A stretch of 64,000 nucleotides of DNA from contig NC_133326.1 of NCBI RefSeq assembly GCF_042186555.1, positions 99,196,144-99,260,143 of the forward strand. Reading direction: 5' to 3'. The DNA comes from Aquarana catesbeiana. Its lineage: Eukaryota > Chordata > Amphibia > Anura > Ranidae. The notes below the pieces were generated by a model. It was not told the origin of the DNA and searched no databases. It saw nothing but the letters and a program-made list of their open reading frames with translations. Shown piece by piece: positions 1-11,391 of the stretch. Each line of letters starts with the position of its first letter. Positions within the stretch are counted from its first letter, which is position 1. The translations under genes and the position numbers were made by a program.

Positions 1-1180
1 GGGCATCAGGCACATCAGGGCAGACAGCGGGCACATCAGAGCAGACAGCGGGCACATCAGAGCAGACAGTGGGCTCCGGGTCGTCGAGCTGGGCAGCAGG
101 CTCCGGGTCGTCGAGCTGGGCAGCAGGCTCCGGGTCATCGAGCTGGGCAGCAGGCTCCGGGTCATCGAGCTGGGCAGCAGGCTCGGGGTCATCGAGCTGG
201 GCAGCAGGCTCTGGAACATTAGGCCGAAAAGCGAGCACCGTAAGGGCAGGCTGGATCACAGGCACTGGCTCAGCAAGCTGGGTAACGGGCCCCGGCCCAG
301 TGGGCTGGGCAACGGGCCCCGGCTCAGTGAACTGGACACCGGGCACTGGTCCGGCAAGCCGAATAACGGGTACTCGCTTAACAGGCCAAGTGATGGACTC
401 CGGTTTAGCAGACTGGATAACAGGCACCGGTTCAGCAGACAGGGTAACGGGCACCGGTTCAACAGACTGGGTAACGGGCACCGGTTCAACAGACTGGGTA
501 ACGGGCACCGGTTCAACAGACTGGGTAACGGGCACCGGTTCAGCAGGCTGAGACACAGGCACCGAAACTTCAGGCTGAGACACGGGCACCGAAACTTCAG
601 GCTGAGATACTAATTTCAAGTCATCAGCCTGAAAGGCAGGCAAAGAGACACCAGGCTGGATAGCAAGCACCGAGACATCAGGCTGGAAGGTGGGCACATT
701 AGACGAAGGAAGCAGGCACATCAGGCTGGGAAGCGGGCACATCAGACTGGGAAGCGGGTACCGAGACATCAGACCAGGCAGCAGGTACTGGAACTTCAGA
801 CTGGGCAGCAGACACAGGCGCTGGCACATCAGGCAGAACAGCAGGTACCGGCACAACAGGCTGAACAACAGGTAGATCGGACTGGGCAGTAGTCACTGGA
901 GCGTCAGACTGGAACGTGGACACTGGGATGTCAGGCTGAGCAGCAGGCACTGGGACCTCAAACTGGACAGCGGGCACAGGCATTGGTACAACAGGCTGAG
1001 TAGCAGACACTGGCACATCAGGCTGGGCAGCAGACAGGAGCACATCAGGCTGGGCAGCAGACGGTGGCACATCAGGCTGGGCAGCAGACGGTGGCACATC
1101 AGGCTGGACAGCAGACATGAACACATTAGGCTGGGCAGCAGACAGGAACACATCAGGCCGGGACACTGGCTGGATAGCAG
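1..1180 (-). repeat. degenerate tandem repeat encoding Pro/Val/Gln units
   Basis: The units are roughly 24-36 bp and built on variants of gggcac-atcaggctgggcagca. The best preserved runs are at 60-210 and 420-540 (27-bp unit, four copies). On the minus strand each unit reads as a Pro-Val-x-x-Ala-Gln repeat. The plus-strand Gly/Ser reading is its shadow. Confidence 0.7.
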
Positions 1181-2102
1181 GCAGAGATTTGGCAGAATCA
1201 GATGGGTTATCAGGTTCAGCTGGCATGCAAGCAGACTGGAGCAGATTGGTTGGTGTGGAGGCAGGTTGGGTTACTGGCAGGATCGCGTGGGTTGGAAAGA
1301 ACTTCCGTTTCTTCTTTGGCTTAACTGCCGGAGATCTGTAGGTGACTGCAGGACTGTAGGTAGGAGGTGAGGCATACTGAAGAGAAGGTCTGGGATATGG
1401 CAAGGAAGAGGGAACAGTGGCCAGAGGAAGTTCTTGTGGGGAAGTTGTAGGTAGCAGAGAAGAGGCAGGCGGGTTAAAGGCAGGATAAGTGCAGTGGGTA
1501 GAGACAGGTATTGATATTTGGTGGGAAGCAGGGTGTATTGGGCTGAAATGGAGGTTGCCATGGGTGAAGGGGAAAAAGACTCCTGGGCACGCAGGTGTCT
1601 AATAGCAGGTCCGGGTTGTGAAGAGCTGACCGAGGTTGGAAATAATAAGTCTGACCATGCCTGTAGTACAGGTTGAACAAACGTGGGTTCACATACTGCC
1701 TGTCTAACCAGGGACTGCACCGAATCTATCCACTAGCACCTGTTTAGGACAAGCTGAATAATGCTCCAGAAAGTAAACAGCATCATCCTCCAACAGCCAT
1801 ACCAGAGAATCCACCTGATCACTACTGAAGGGGGGAGAAAAATCGTCACTTCCTTTAGGACTGCTAGATAAGGCTAGCTCAGCACACACCTGTATCAGGG
1901 GCTGAACGTTTTTAAACAGTAATCTACCCTGATCAACCAGAGAATGGGCCAGACGGATACACTCCAGGAGCTGATCCCTGGCCCACTCTTTCAATACCAG
2001 AAGACAGTAATTGTTATCCTCCAACACCAGTGAGGCAAGGAGAACAACTGTTTCTGATTGCATTTTAGTAGCAGTAACAGCACTACAATGGTTCCTCTGC
2101 AC
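1..2102 (-). pseudogene. frame-broken proline-rich coding sequence, possibly retroelement gag-like
   Basis: Reading on the minus strand, an open segment starts near 2102 (a second Met, MQSETVVLL, lies a few codons in). It encodes about 130 residues with a helical, Leu-rich domain (2102-1704). The sense frame then shifts near 1710, returns near 1403, and shifts again near 700. The segments are each open and compositionally continuous: a Ser/Pro-rich linker, a basic patch KPKKKRKFF, then degenerate Pro/Val/Gln repeats of the type AAQPDVPPS and VPVTQSVEP, down to base 1. Three frame changes argue for a decayed gene or sequencing errors. I do not recognise the family. An LTR-like block lies directly upstream, which suggests a retroelement, but this is inference. 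The gene continues beyond the left edge. Confidence 0.5.
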
Positions 2103-2212
2103 AGTGACTTCTGGTCAGAGATGGCCTTGGTTTACTGTCATGAACAGGTGTGACCAGAACCGTGTGATCTGCGACAGAGGACACCAAAACGTATATAAGT
2201 GAAAATTTAATA

Positions 2213-2762
2213 CTGTATTTATTGGCGTATAACACTCATTTTTTCACCATGAAAATTGGGTGCAAATAGCGTGTGCGTGTTATACGCCAATACTTCAATT
2301 TTAGCTGCCTCGGAGGGGACAGGGAGGGGGGCGGGATGAGTGCCGTCAGATTACATACAGTGAGAATCTTCTGTTTACTTGGCGGTTTCTGTAATAGGAA
2401 GTTCCGTCTCCTAGGCTGCCATTGGACCACTGTTCTGTCTATCATAGGAGATTCTCACTGTGTGTAATCTGTAGGCGCTTGTCCTGCCCCCCTCCCTGTC
2501 CCCTCTAGGCTGCAGATGGGCATCGATCAGGCTGCATTGATGGCAATGGGGAGGCTGCTGTATTGATGGCAATGGTGAGACTGCTGGATTGATGGCACTT
2601 GTGAGGCTGCATTGATGGCAATGGTGAGGCTGCAGATGGGCAATGACCCTTATTGTGCTTCAAAGTTCCTTATTTAAAATTTAAGTTTTTTTCCCTAAAC
2701 TTCCCCCTTAAAATGAATGTGCGTTTTATACGCCTGTGCATGTTATACGCCGATAAATACGG
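2213..2762. mobile_element. 550-bp TA-flanked miniature inverted-repeat element
   Basis: The termini CTGTATTTATTGGCGTATAA and (reverse complement of the right end) CCGTATTTATCGGCGTATAA form ~22-bp inverted repeats with two mismatches. TA lies on each side (2211-2212, 2763-2764), as expected for Tc1/mariner-type integration. Inside, a large fold-back pairs 2305-2370 with 2445-2515. It is inserted in the LTR-like block. Confidence 0.7.
2515..2645 (+). repeat. short minisatellite inside the miniature element
   Basis: About five degenerate copies of a 24-28 bp unit containing gctgcattgatggcaatggt. No coding potential. Confidence 0.6.
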
Positions 2763-3460
2763 TAATTTATTAAAGTAAGTGAATAATATAGTACAACCAC
2801 CTCCAATATGACACAGTGCAATAACCAACCACAGACAGAGACCCACAAATAACAACAGACAGATAAGTACAATAAATTGCATAAACAATAGCCAGGCCAG
2901 GGTCATACACAGCAGATCAGCAGATGGACAGGGGATGTTCCGGAGACATAAACGTAAGCCAGGCCAAGGTCATACACAGGGAGATCAGCAGATGGGGTCA
3001 GGAACACAGGACAGGGAGAGGATGGATGGATCAGACTGCAGGCAGGGATGCAAGGTAATAGGTGGGACAGGATAGGGATCGGGACAGGGAGACAGGATCA
3101 GATACGCGGGTCACAGGTTCAGGGCAGAGGAACAGGTTCAGAATCAGGATCAGATCACAAGCTAGCAGGTCAGGGCACAAGGAAGAAACCAAGGCAAACA
3201 TGTGATTGCTTGCCAGGTATTTATAGGCCTGTGATTGGCCTCAAGTGACACCTGATTGTAGGAGGTACTGTCTGCTCCATACTGCCAGGATCCATCCGCT
3301 GGTGGACGCCAGTACTGCGGCCCAAAGATGACATAACATCAGCAGGGAAAAGCTCTCCTGACAGTTCCAAACTGCCAGGAGACACCTGCTGGTGGACCTC
3401 AGTACTGAATGCCAAATGGCAGATATTACCAGCGGATGGAACATTTCCTGACGAGGGTGG

Positions 3461-4720
3461 TCAAAACATTTTTCTCTATAAAACACAGCACAAACTGCAG
3501 GAATGCAATAAATGCTCATTGCTTTGCCTTGGTAATGTGGGTCCTATTTACTGCAATAGCACTTCTATCTGTAAGAATGTTAAATGAAAATAGTGGTGTA
3601 CATCCTTCCACAAGAGATCAGTGTGAGAATTACACTCTCAGACTCAACCTGTGCATACATTTTCCAGTTTGCAAGACAACAATCTAAACACCAGCAGACT
3701 GCGCGTGATCGTCACTGGGCAGGCTACCTCCATTATTAATCCTTTACACACACACACACACAGTAGTCACCATTAAATTTAACAGAAATATACGCCATTC
3801 AAAGCATCTGCTGAGGCGATTCTGACCTTTTAAATTAAATGTCTATTACTTGCTGCCATTCCCAGTCAGGAATGTAACAGAATTTACAAGGCATAGAAGA
3901 AACAGTGTTGAAGAAAAAAAGAGGGGAAAAATGTACCGGAATTCATCAAAAATGTGCATGCAGAATGCATCCAGAAAGCATCGGGACTGTGTTTCTATGG
4001 TGTGAACCAACCCTAAAAGAGGCAATAAATTCTTTAATTTCTAGTCAGAGCATTCAGAGATTTCATGTAATGGTTAATGGTTTAGAGAAGAAGAAAAACA
4101 AAGCAAGAAAAAATTTACAGAAAAAAAAAATACAAAACATACAATAAGCAACAGTAAAATAAACAGGATTAAAAGTGAAAAGTATGAGGCAGAGTTTGTC
4201 GTGTCTTTGTCTCCATTCAGTGTCCAGTTCATCTGCAGAGTAATTCAAATCTGGTGTATCAGAGTCACTGGCTCTCAGAAACTTGACGCTCTCCTTATTC
4301 ATAGCAATTTAATGCCTAATGAGAGCTGCAGCTTCCACTAGCAGCCATCTTTTTAAGAGGGCATTTACAGTATAAACATGACCAATCAAAGCATAGGAAG
4401 GGTGTGATGAAGAGGTGTTAAAGTGTTTTAATATGTCCCAGTGGATACTCCCTCAATGCAAGTTATTTTAACTTTATTTATATTTTCATTTGACAAAGTT
4501 TTAGAATTTGACAACAAACATATTATTTAACCAAATGCAATTAAGATATTTTAGGCACCAATTATGAATCCTGCATATGTTTTCCATGTAATGTGTCCCA
4601 CCAACTTTCTACACCTTTTAATACAGACATGTTTAGTGTCTAATGGATTGGCATCTTTCCAAGTGTGGACACTATTTTAGTAACCCCACCATAGCAGGAA
4701 TTATGGAAATCGTATGAAAT
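3461..4720. other. no gene recognised; AT-rich DNA with a short AC microsatellite
   Basis: An (AC)n tract lies at 3745-3762. The stretch 3945-4020 resembles a fragment also found at 35765-35850 (shared core tttctatggtgtgaac). I see no convincing exon, RNA gene or complete element. Confidence 0.6.
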
Positions 4721-5218
4721 TTAAAGTGGTTGTAAAGGCAGAAGGTTTATTTATCTTAATGCCTTTTATTCATTAAGATAAAAAGCCTTCTGTGTGCAGC
4801 AGCCTCCCTCAGCCCCCCCTAATACTTACCTGAGGTCCATCTAGATTCAGCAATGTTGCCGGAGTGGCTCGGCTGCCTGGGACTCCCCTCCTCATTGGCT
4901 GAGACAGCAGCATAGCGCCATTGGCTCCCACTGCTGTCAATCAAAGTCAGTCAGCCAATAAGGAGAGAAAGGGGGCAGGCCGGGCCACGGCTCTGTGTCT
5001 GAATGGACACACGGAGCTGTGGCTGGGCTCGGGTGCCCCCATAGCAAGCTGCTTGCTGTGGGGGCACTCAACAGGAGGGAGGGGCCAGGAGCACCGAAGA
5101 CAGACCCGAGAAGAGGGGGATCGGGGCTGCTCTGTGTAAAACCACTACACAGAGCAGGTAAGTATAACATGTTTGTTATTTTTAACTAAAAAACAACAAC
5201 AAGACTTTAGTATCACTA
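4721..5218. mobile_element. TTAA-type miniature element, copy 1
   Basis: It begins TTAAAGTGGTTGTAAAG and ends GACTTTAGTATCACT, matching copy 2 at 5558-5971 at both ends and across much of the interior. The right-hand TTAA is lost (reads ACTAAC). TTAA duplication suggests piggyBac- or Kolobok-type mobilisation. No transposase is present. Confidence 0.75.
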
Positions 5219-5557
5219 ACTCTGTGCAGTTCATCTATGTCTGTATAAGTCACTACCCTCAGTCTGACAGATGCGTTATTCTCAATAGACTGTTTACAAC
5301 AATTTCCTACAGGGCCATTAGGTGTCTTTGGCTAAAGGAGATTTATGAAATCTTACTTTTTTCCTAGCTTGAACTGTTTTAGTGGGCCTTTATGCTACTT
5401 CTGGCCACTAGGTCCATCATCTTGGACCCTCTAGAGACCAGAGACCACTACATCCATCACACTGAATCCTCCTTTTAGCTAGTCTGCTTTGTTTCAGTGT
5501 TTCTTAAGCTGTCCCATTTTCTCAATGTGTACTGGCTGTCTAGCACAGACATGAAAT
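5219..5557. other. spacer between two copies of one element; nothing recognised
   Basis: No open frame or repeat end that I can support. Confidence 0.6.
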
Positions 5558-5971
5558 TTAAAGTGGTTGTAAAGTCAGAAGGTTTTTTATCTTAATGCAT
5601 TCTATGCATTAAGATAAAAAACCTTCTGTGTGCAGTAGCCCCCCTCAGCCCCCATAATACTTACCGGCACCCAATCTTCCTACAGTGATGTGCACAAGCG
5701 CCTTGGCCGTCCAGGACTCCACCCCCCTGATTATCTGAGACATAGCAGCGGCGCCATTGGCTCCTGCTGCTTTCAATCAAATTCAGTTAGCCAATCAGGA
5801 GAGAGAGGGGGCGGGGCAGGGCAGAACCGCTGCTCCGTGTCTGAATGGACATACAGACCTGCGGCTCGGGTGCCCCCAGCTGCTCTGTGCAAAACCATTA
5901 GACAGAGCAGGTAAGCATAACATGTTTGTTATTTTTAAAGAAAAAAAAACAAGACTTTAGTATCACTTTAA
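5558..5971. mobile_element. TTAA-type miniature element, copy 2
   Basis: It is bounded by TTAA at 5558-5561 and 5968-5971. The terminal inverted repeats are AGTGGTTGTAAAGTC and, on the other strand, AGTGATACTAAAGTC. It is 414 bp including the duplications. It is the intact relative of the copy at 4721 and non-coding. Confidence 0.85.
5576..5628. repeat. perfect 25-bp hairpin with 3-nt loop
   Basis: The arms start CAGAAGGTTTTTTATC and pair without mismatch around the loop TCT at 5601-5603. The equivalent site in copy 1 (4739-4791) is imperfect. Confidence 0.9.
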
Positions 5972-6441
5972 ATTTCACTGTCATGTTACAGATTTGTACA
6001 TTTTGGGAAAAGTGATTGTGGCACTGTGTGCAACTTGACTTCCCCATTCTCTCCACACAAGTCGGGGTCATTATCATCATACACAGAATTTGCATCTACA
6101 TCCAGCACTTTTATCTAGATCATTGAACTGCAGGTAGGCATAATAAATAACTATTGACTTAAGGTAGGTATTCCCTAAAGTAACTCTATCACCTAAAAAG
6201 AATCAAAAAAGAAAAAGGCCTAAAAAAGAAAAACATTACTAGTTACCTGTTCTACCACCCATCCCTTGGATCTTAGGTTTTTTTTCAGAGCTACATCCAC
6301 TGGTAGAATCAACAGCATCTTACACTTCCGGGTGTGCTGGATGCCTGTGTTCTCCTGTCCTGCTCTGTAAATCCACCCAACAGCTGTTATTGCACTACTT
6401 TTTCCCTGGGATCTGAAGCATAAGTGGCAGAACAGACAGCA
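5972..6441. other. no feature recognised
   Basis: Non-coding stretch between two TTAA-bounded elements. Nothing identifiable on either strand. Confidence 0.6.
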
Positions 6442-7563
6442 TTAAAGTGGATGTAAATGCAATGTCATCCTTTCTAAACTACTGCCATAGGGGTTATCTA
6501 TAAGGATATACATGCCTCCTGCATGTATCTTTACCTGTCAAATGTCTCCCCTCTGTCTGTTATTAGACCTGAAAAACTGCATATTCTGTGGGTGGGTCTG
6601 TTGTCTGGAGCTTGGTGGGTGGAGTCGTGATGTCAGTAGACTCCCCGCCCACCTCTACACTCCCCTTGTCAATATTCATTTTCTCCTGTGTATTTCTAAC
6701 ACTGAACTTCTGCTATGATCTCTAACATCCAGTGAAAAGACAGGAAAGTAACCACATGACTTCAGCATGCCAAATCATGCTGAGGTGTGGAACAGCCAAT
6801 CCTTGCAGAGCTGCTGAAGAAAGGAGTGGGAGGGAATTAAAAAATAATGCATGTCTTAGGCTAGTGCACGAGATATGTAAATCACCTGTCACTCACAGCA
6901 AGGGGGAGGATTTGACAAAGTTTTTCTCTGTTTGTCAAGTTTTATCTCACTGAACAATAAAAGAGGATTGCTCAGAGCTGGATTAACTCTTTGTGGCAAG
7001 ACTGGGCTCAAATGATAGGAAATCTTATACTCTACATTATGATATTAAAAAAAATGTGGGGGTTTAAATGTTCAAATGTTCTTTTAAACACTTTAATAGA
7101 GGATCTGCAGTCTGCTCACATCATTTTTAATAAAGACATCTTTGCCATTCTGAAGCTTCCCTCCAACCACTTTGCATATTATTTTATATATACTGTGATT
7201 CTGTACTTGCCAAATATGCTGCAGAAATCTCCCTCCACTGAGTCTGGCTGCAACTATTTTAACTATGGGCAGCTGAAGCTGCTGCCTGTTCACTTCCTGG
7301 ATTTACACAGACGCACTGAGGCACACCTCCAGCTCTGCAACTCTCATTGGCCCTCTTATAACTCCCTTCCTGGCAAACTCTCACGAGAGTGAGAGAGAGA
7401 GCTGTGCATGATGTCATAAGCCTAGGCTTTTTACCAGACAAGAAACAGAAAGTGGGCTGTATAAGGTATTTAATGTCAGAAAAAAAGTTTTACTATCCGA
7501 AGTTAAAACAACAAGGGTAGAAGATTTAATAGATGGAAAGTTGAGAAATAAGGTCCGCTTTAA
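6442..7563. mobile_element. TTAA-bounded repeat, about 1.1 kb
   Basis: TTAA at 6442-6445 is followed by AGTGGATGTAAATGC, and the right end is AAGGTCCGCT followed by TTAA at 7560-7563. The ends resemble the AGTGG.../...CCGCT termini of other TTAA elements in the window. The terminal repeats are weak, so the pairing of these two ends is inferred. No coding capacity was found. Confidence 0.5.
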
Positions 7564-8198
7564 TTACTAAGAATCAACTTGCTCCCCAACTCATATATGC
7601 ATACAAAATGGAACAGAAAATTAGTTTGGTGGAAAAAAAAAAAAACCTTTTATTGAGTTGTATCCAATTTTACTAAATTAAAGTGCATCTATGGTCAAAA
7701 TGTAAAATCATATATTCATTTCCACATTATATTTCAATTATTTCTAATGAACTCCTGTAAATCTAAATGATCTTAAAGTTTGTAAACGCACTTTGTGAAG
7801 ATCCCCAAGTATTTGCTTCCTTGAATTCAGTGACACATATTCATTATGAGCTGTGAGTAGGTACTGCTCTTTCACACATTTCACAGAGCCTGCCTTCTGA
7901 ACTACAGAGGTGCTGAGGGGAGGTGGAGTCCATCACAGGAATCATGCCGGCAGCATGGTACTATGGGATATGTAGTCCTTAGAAATGGAAAATAAACAGA
8001 AGAGTAGAAACTGCAAAGCATGCAGGGAATCCAGTAAGTTGTGGAAAGAGATGGCCAGCAGACTGCCAGAACTCACAATAAGGACATTTTTAAAGTAAGC
8101 TTATATTGGAGTGCCACAAATAATAATTGTTTGTACAGTATTGCTATTACAATGCTGATTTTATAAAATGAAAGTGTAGGCTGTGACCATAGTTTTCC
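7564..8198. other. no feature recognised
   Basis: AT-rich non-coding DNA with a short poly-A tract near 7635. No repeat ends or exons identified. Confidence 0.6.
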
Positions 8199-8634
8199 TT
8201 AAAGCAGTGTTCCACCCCCCCCCCAAAAAAAGAAAAGCCAGCAGCTACACATACTGCAGCTGCTGGCTTTTAACAATAGGACACTTACCTGTCCTGGAGT
8301 CCAGTGATGTCGGCACCACAGCTGGTGTTTCCATCAGCTGTCGGGTGCTGCCGCCGCCATTGCGGGTATGGGTACCCGGCAGTGTAGCCTTACAACTTCA
8401 CGCCAGGAACCCTACTGCGCATGCGCGAGGCCCGCTCCTCTCTCCTACTGCCCCAGCGACAGGGAGAGGAGGATGGAGCCCAGTGGTGATGTCACGGGCC
8501 GCGGCCCTGACTCCCGGAAGTGGGAACAGGATACCTGTCAAAGACAGGTATCCTGTTCCCCCTCCCCCCCGAAAGGTGTCAATTGAGGAGACAAATGAGC
8601 CAAAGTTCCACTTTTGGGTGGAAGTCCGCTTTAA
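8199..8634. mobile_element. TTAA-type miniature element
   Basis: TTAA at 8199-8202 and 8631-8634. The terminal repeats are AGCAGTGTTCCACC and, on the other strand, AGCGGACTTCCACC. An internal hairpin pairs agccagcagct with agctgctggct near 8236-8270. It abuts the next element through the shared TTAA. Confidence 0.85.
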
Positions 8635-8987
8635 GGCTCCATTCACACCTGGGCATTTCAGAATTGTGGGCGATTCTGCCCATAATTCCAGAATCTCAGA
8701 TAAACGTGGGACACATTTGTGATGCCATTACTTCTAATAGCACCCTAATCGTGGTGCGATTTTGCTGCTGTTCCTTGCTGCTCCTTTTTGAGCAACAAGC
8801 TTCGCACATTGCGTTTGTGCTGTGATTGCAGCGCGATTTATCGCGCGACAACCACAGCAGAATTGCACCGCGATTGGGGTGCCATTAGAAGTAATGGCAT
8901 CACAAACGTGTCCCGCATTTTGTTGCGATTCAGGAGTCGCAAGCAGAGTCCCCCGCGATTATGGAACGCCCAGGTGTGAATGGAGCC
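8635..8987. mobile_element. fold-back miniature element with perfect 20-bp ends
   Basis: GGCTCCATTCACACCTGGGC at the left end is perfectly inverted at the right end. TTAA lies on both sides (8631-8634, 8988-8991). The interior continues the fold-back with degenerate complementarity (for example the gccattacttctaa stretch near 8732 against ttagaagtaatggc near 8884). Confidence 0.85.
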
Positions 8988-8991
8988 TTAA

Positions 8992-10892
8992 GTTTTTTGT
9001 ATATTTGAGATTATATTTTTGGGCTTGATCATGTGCATACACAGAATAACTTTGTACATATGTCATCATGGCAAGCGGTACAAATAACCCTCGGATCCTG
9101 AAAAAGATATGGACACTTCATAAAATGATGACTATAACATAAAAATGATTGTCCTTACATGAAGGCCTTGAGAGCAACCAATGGAACTGAAACACAGGAA
9201 ATAATTGCACATGAATCCGATATTCAAAAGTGATCATTACAAAATTTTCAAATATCGACAATCATAATTTTTTATCATAATATACCTTTTTTTAGTTCAC
9301 AAGCTGAATATATTTACTCTGTCTTTTACAGGTTAAAACGCAGCTTGGTGAGTGAAAATCTGGTAATAAAGGATCTTGTGCCACAATGTGGTGGTTTAGT
9401 TGTTATATATATTGCCAGTATTTATAGAACACCTACATACTATGCAGTGTTTCTAATTTCATGACAACAAATAACAATGAGAACTCTGTGCCACAGGCAA
9501 AACAAGAAAAATAAAAATGCAGAAAAAGGGGAACACAGATGGATATGATCATGGTTGCTGCAGTCTTCAAAATGTGTTTAACTTCCACAATTCATGAACC
9601 CTTTAAATTTGTATCTAGACTGCGCTGTCAAAAATGTGAATCAAGCTAGTTTACCACATATAAAAGTGCAACAAAAAAAATAAATGAACAGCACCAAAAA
9701 ATACAACTAATATCCAATGTATCAATAAGTCCCATTCAAATAATAGTTGCTTAAAAAACAAAAGGTAGGTGAACAGGAGCTGGTGCCATTAGTAACAGAT
9801 AAACACGTGACCACTTCCAGGTGCTCCAGGTGACCCACAGGAAGGACCTTCTATTACTAGATAGGTCTCACTGCACTTTTTTTGGTTGGACCCATTGTAT
9901 TTCTTGTCACCAACTTGACCATTCACATGTACCAGCATGCGATTCCTTCCAATGCCACACACAGCCACTCAAAAAACAGTATAAGGGAAAAGGTTCATTG
10001 CGCAAAACAGCCAACTTTATTAAACCATATAAAACCTTAAAATTACACCATACTCACATGTTTATGTTTCTAAGGACTGGCACCAGGTACATACAGCGCT
10101 TAGGTTAGGATGGCTGCCGCTGCTCTGAGACCAGAAGCTGGCTTGTGCTCCAGGCATAGGACGTAACGTATTGGTTGGGGAACACTGTCTCAACTTTCCT
10201 CAGTATTTGGATGTCTCCATTTAAAAGATTTCTAATTTCATGGTATCACTGTCATCGTTCACTAAATGACTTTACAACCTGTGCAGCTCAGTGTACAACT
10301 CTGGCATCTGACTGGTGTCAGGATTAATTAGATGCTGTGCGCACGTGCTGGAGTTTCATCACCTCCAACTAGCCAATCAAGATGGCTGAGGACAGAAAAC
10401 ACAGTTAGAAGCCCAGGCTAAGATGTCGGGGCAGCAACATAGCAAAGAGGGACATTGTGGTCATCGCAGTACTGAAGTTTGGTGCTTTACCAAGTAAGTT
10501 GCTGTGTGTACATTATGGCAAAAACCCTGGGTGCCAATGGTCAAGTTTAATTCCACTTTAATTCTCTGGATATTTTATCATTACTTGTTGGGAGTACACA
10601 AAAATATGTCATAACACTTATGTATTAGTCCTTTCTTTTCATTCATTTTTCTTTTTACATATAATTCCTTCTTTTTAAGTTTTAGTTAAGATTAATTATT
10701 CCATTTTCAACACATTAATCAGTTTCATTATCACACACACTCCACTCATTTCATTTATGCCACTCACATTTTCTTAGTGGCTTATGATGCATGAAAACTT
10801 CCATCCTGCTTCTTACGCCCACCTCTATGACTAAGCCCTGGTGGGTGGGGGCGAAACATGTCAGAGGCGTGGTTTGTGGAGAAGTGTAGGCT
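8992..10892. other. no gene recognised
   Basis: AT-rich intergenic DNA. Short open frames here have no recognisable domain. A motif gggcgaaacatgtcag near 10850 resembles a recurring amphibian repeat fragment, but I could not delimit an element. Confidence 0.6.
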
Positions 10893-11143
10893 GAGGCTCT
10901 CATAGATTTACAAGAGTTAGTGCTGCAGAAATATTGGGGTGCCTTGGAGCAGCTGTGCAGATTAGGCATGTATTTGCAAATGTGTGCTAACTAAACCCCT
11001 GTTTTTAACGCAAACTGTTAGACAGGATAATTTGGTTGGTAGCAGATTGGCTGGCGAGTTGAGCTGGGAATTTTCTTTGGTTTTGTTTTGAGGCCATTTC
11101 TTACCTTCATCTCACATGGGCTGGCACAGGAGAGCTGCTTCCA
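10893..11143 (+). repeat. direct repeat, copy 1 (left of hAT element)
   Basis: About 250 bp starting gaggctctcatagattt and ending gagagctgcttcca. It recurs at 18128-18383 with scattered differences. The two copies flank the hAT element and about 70 bp of ordinary sequence. Confidence 0.85.
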
Positions 11144-11391
11144 GTCCAGTGCATCCCTGTACCTTTAAGGAGGGGTGGGCTACCTCCAGGCTCATCTGCT
11201 CTCTATCTATGCCAGGGGTCCTCAAACTTTTTAAACAGGGGGCCAGTTCACTGTCCCTCAGACCGCTAGAGGACCGGACTATAGTTTAAAAAAAAAAAAC
11301 TATGAACAAATTCCCATGCACACTGCACATATCTTATTTTTAAGTGAAAATCAAACGGGAACAAATACAATATTTAAAATGAAGAACAAGT

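Larger units (their letters stand above)
2136..3460 (-). mobile_element. LTR/promoter-like block of a retroelement (minus strand)
   Basis: On the minus strand this block holds a TATA-like CTATAAATA (about 3218-3226), C/T-rich repeats of a TGACCTGGCCTGGC type, and AATAAA near 2768. It ends ATGACA at 2136, about 35 bp before the open reading segment at 2102. This resembles a retroelement 5' LTR followed by its leader. A second LTR is not in the window, the start is uncertain (TGTCAGG near 3363, or further up), and no tRNA primer site could be assigned. A degenerate ~90-bp duplication occupies 3260-3430. Confidence 0.4.

Noticed and set aside
69..551. 160-codon Gly/Ser-rich plus-strand frame
   Set aside because: Antisense shadow of the Pro/Val/Gln repeats on the minus strand.
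8183..8825. Overlapping plus-strand frames of up to 179 codons
   Set aside because: They run across the boundaries of two adjacent miniature elements and have no domain.
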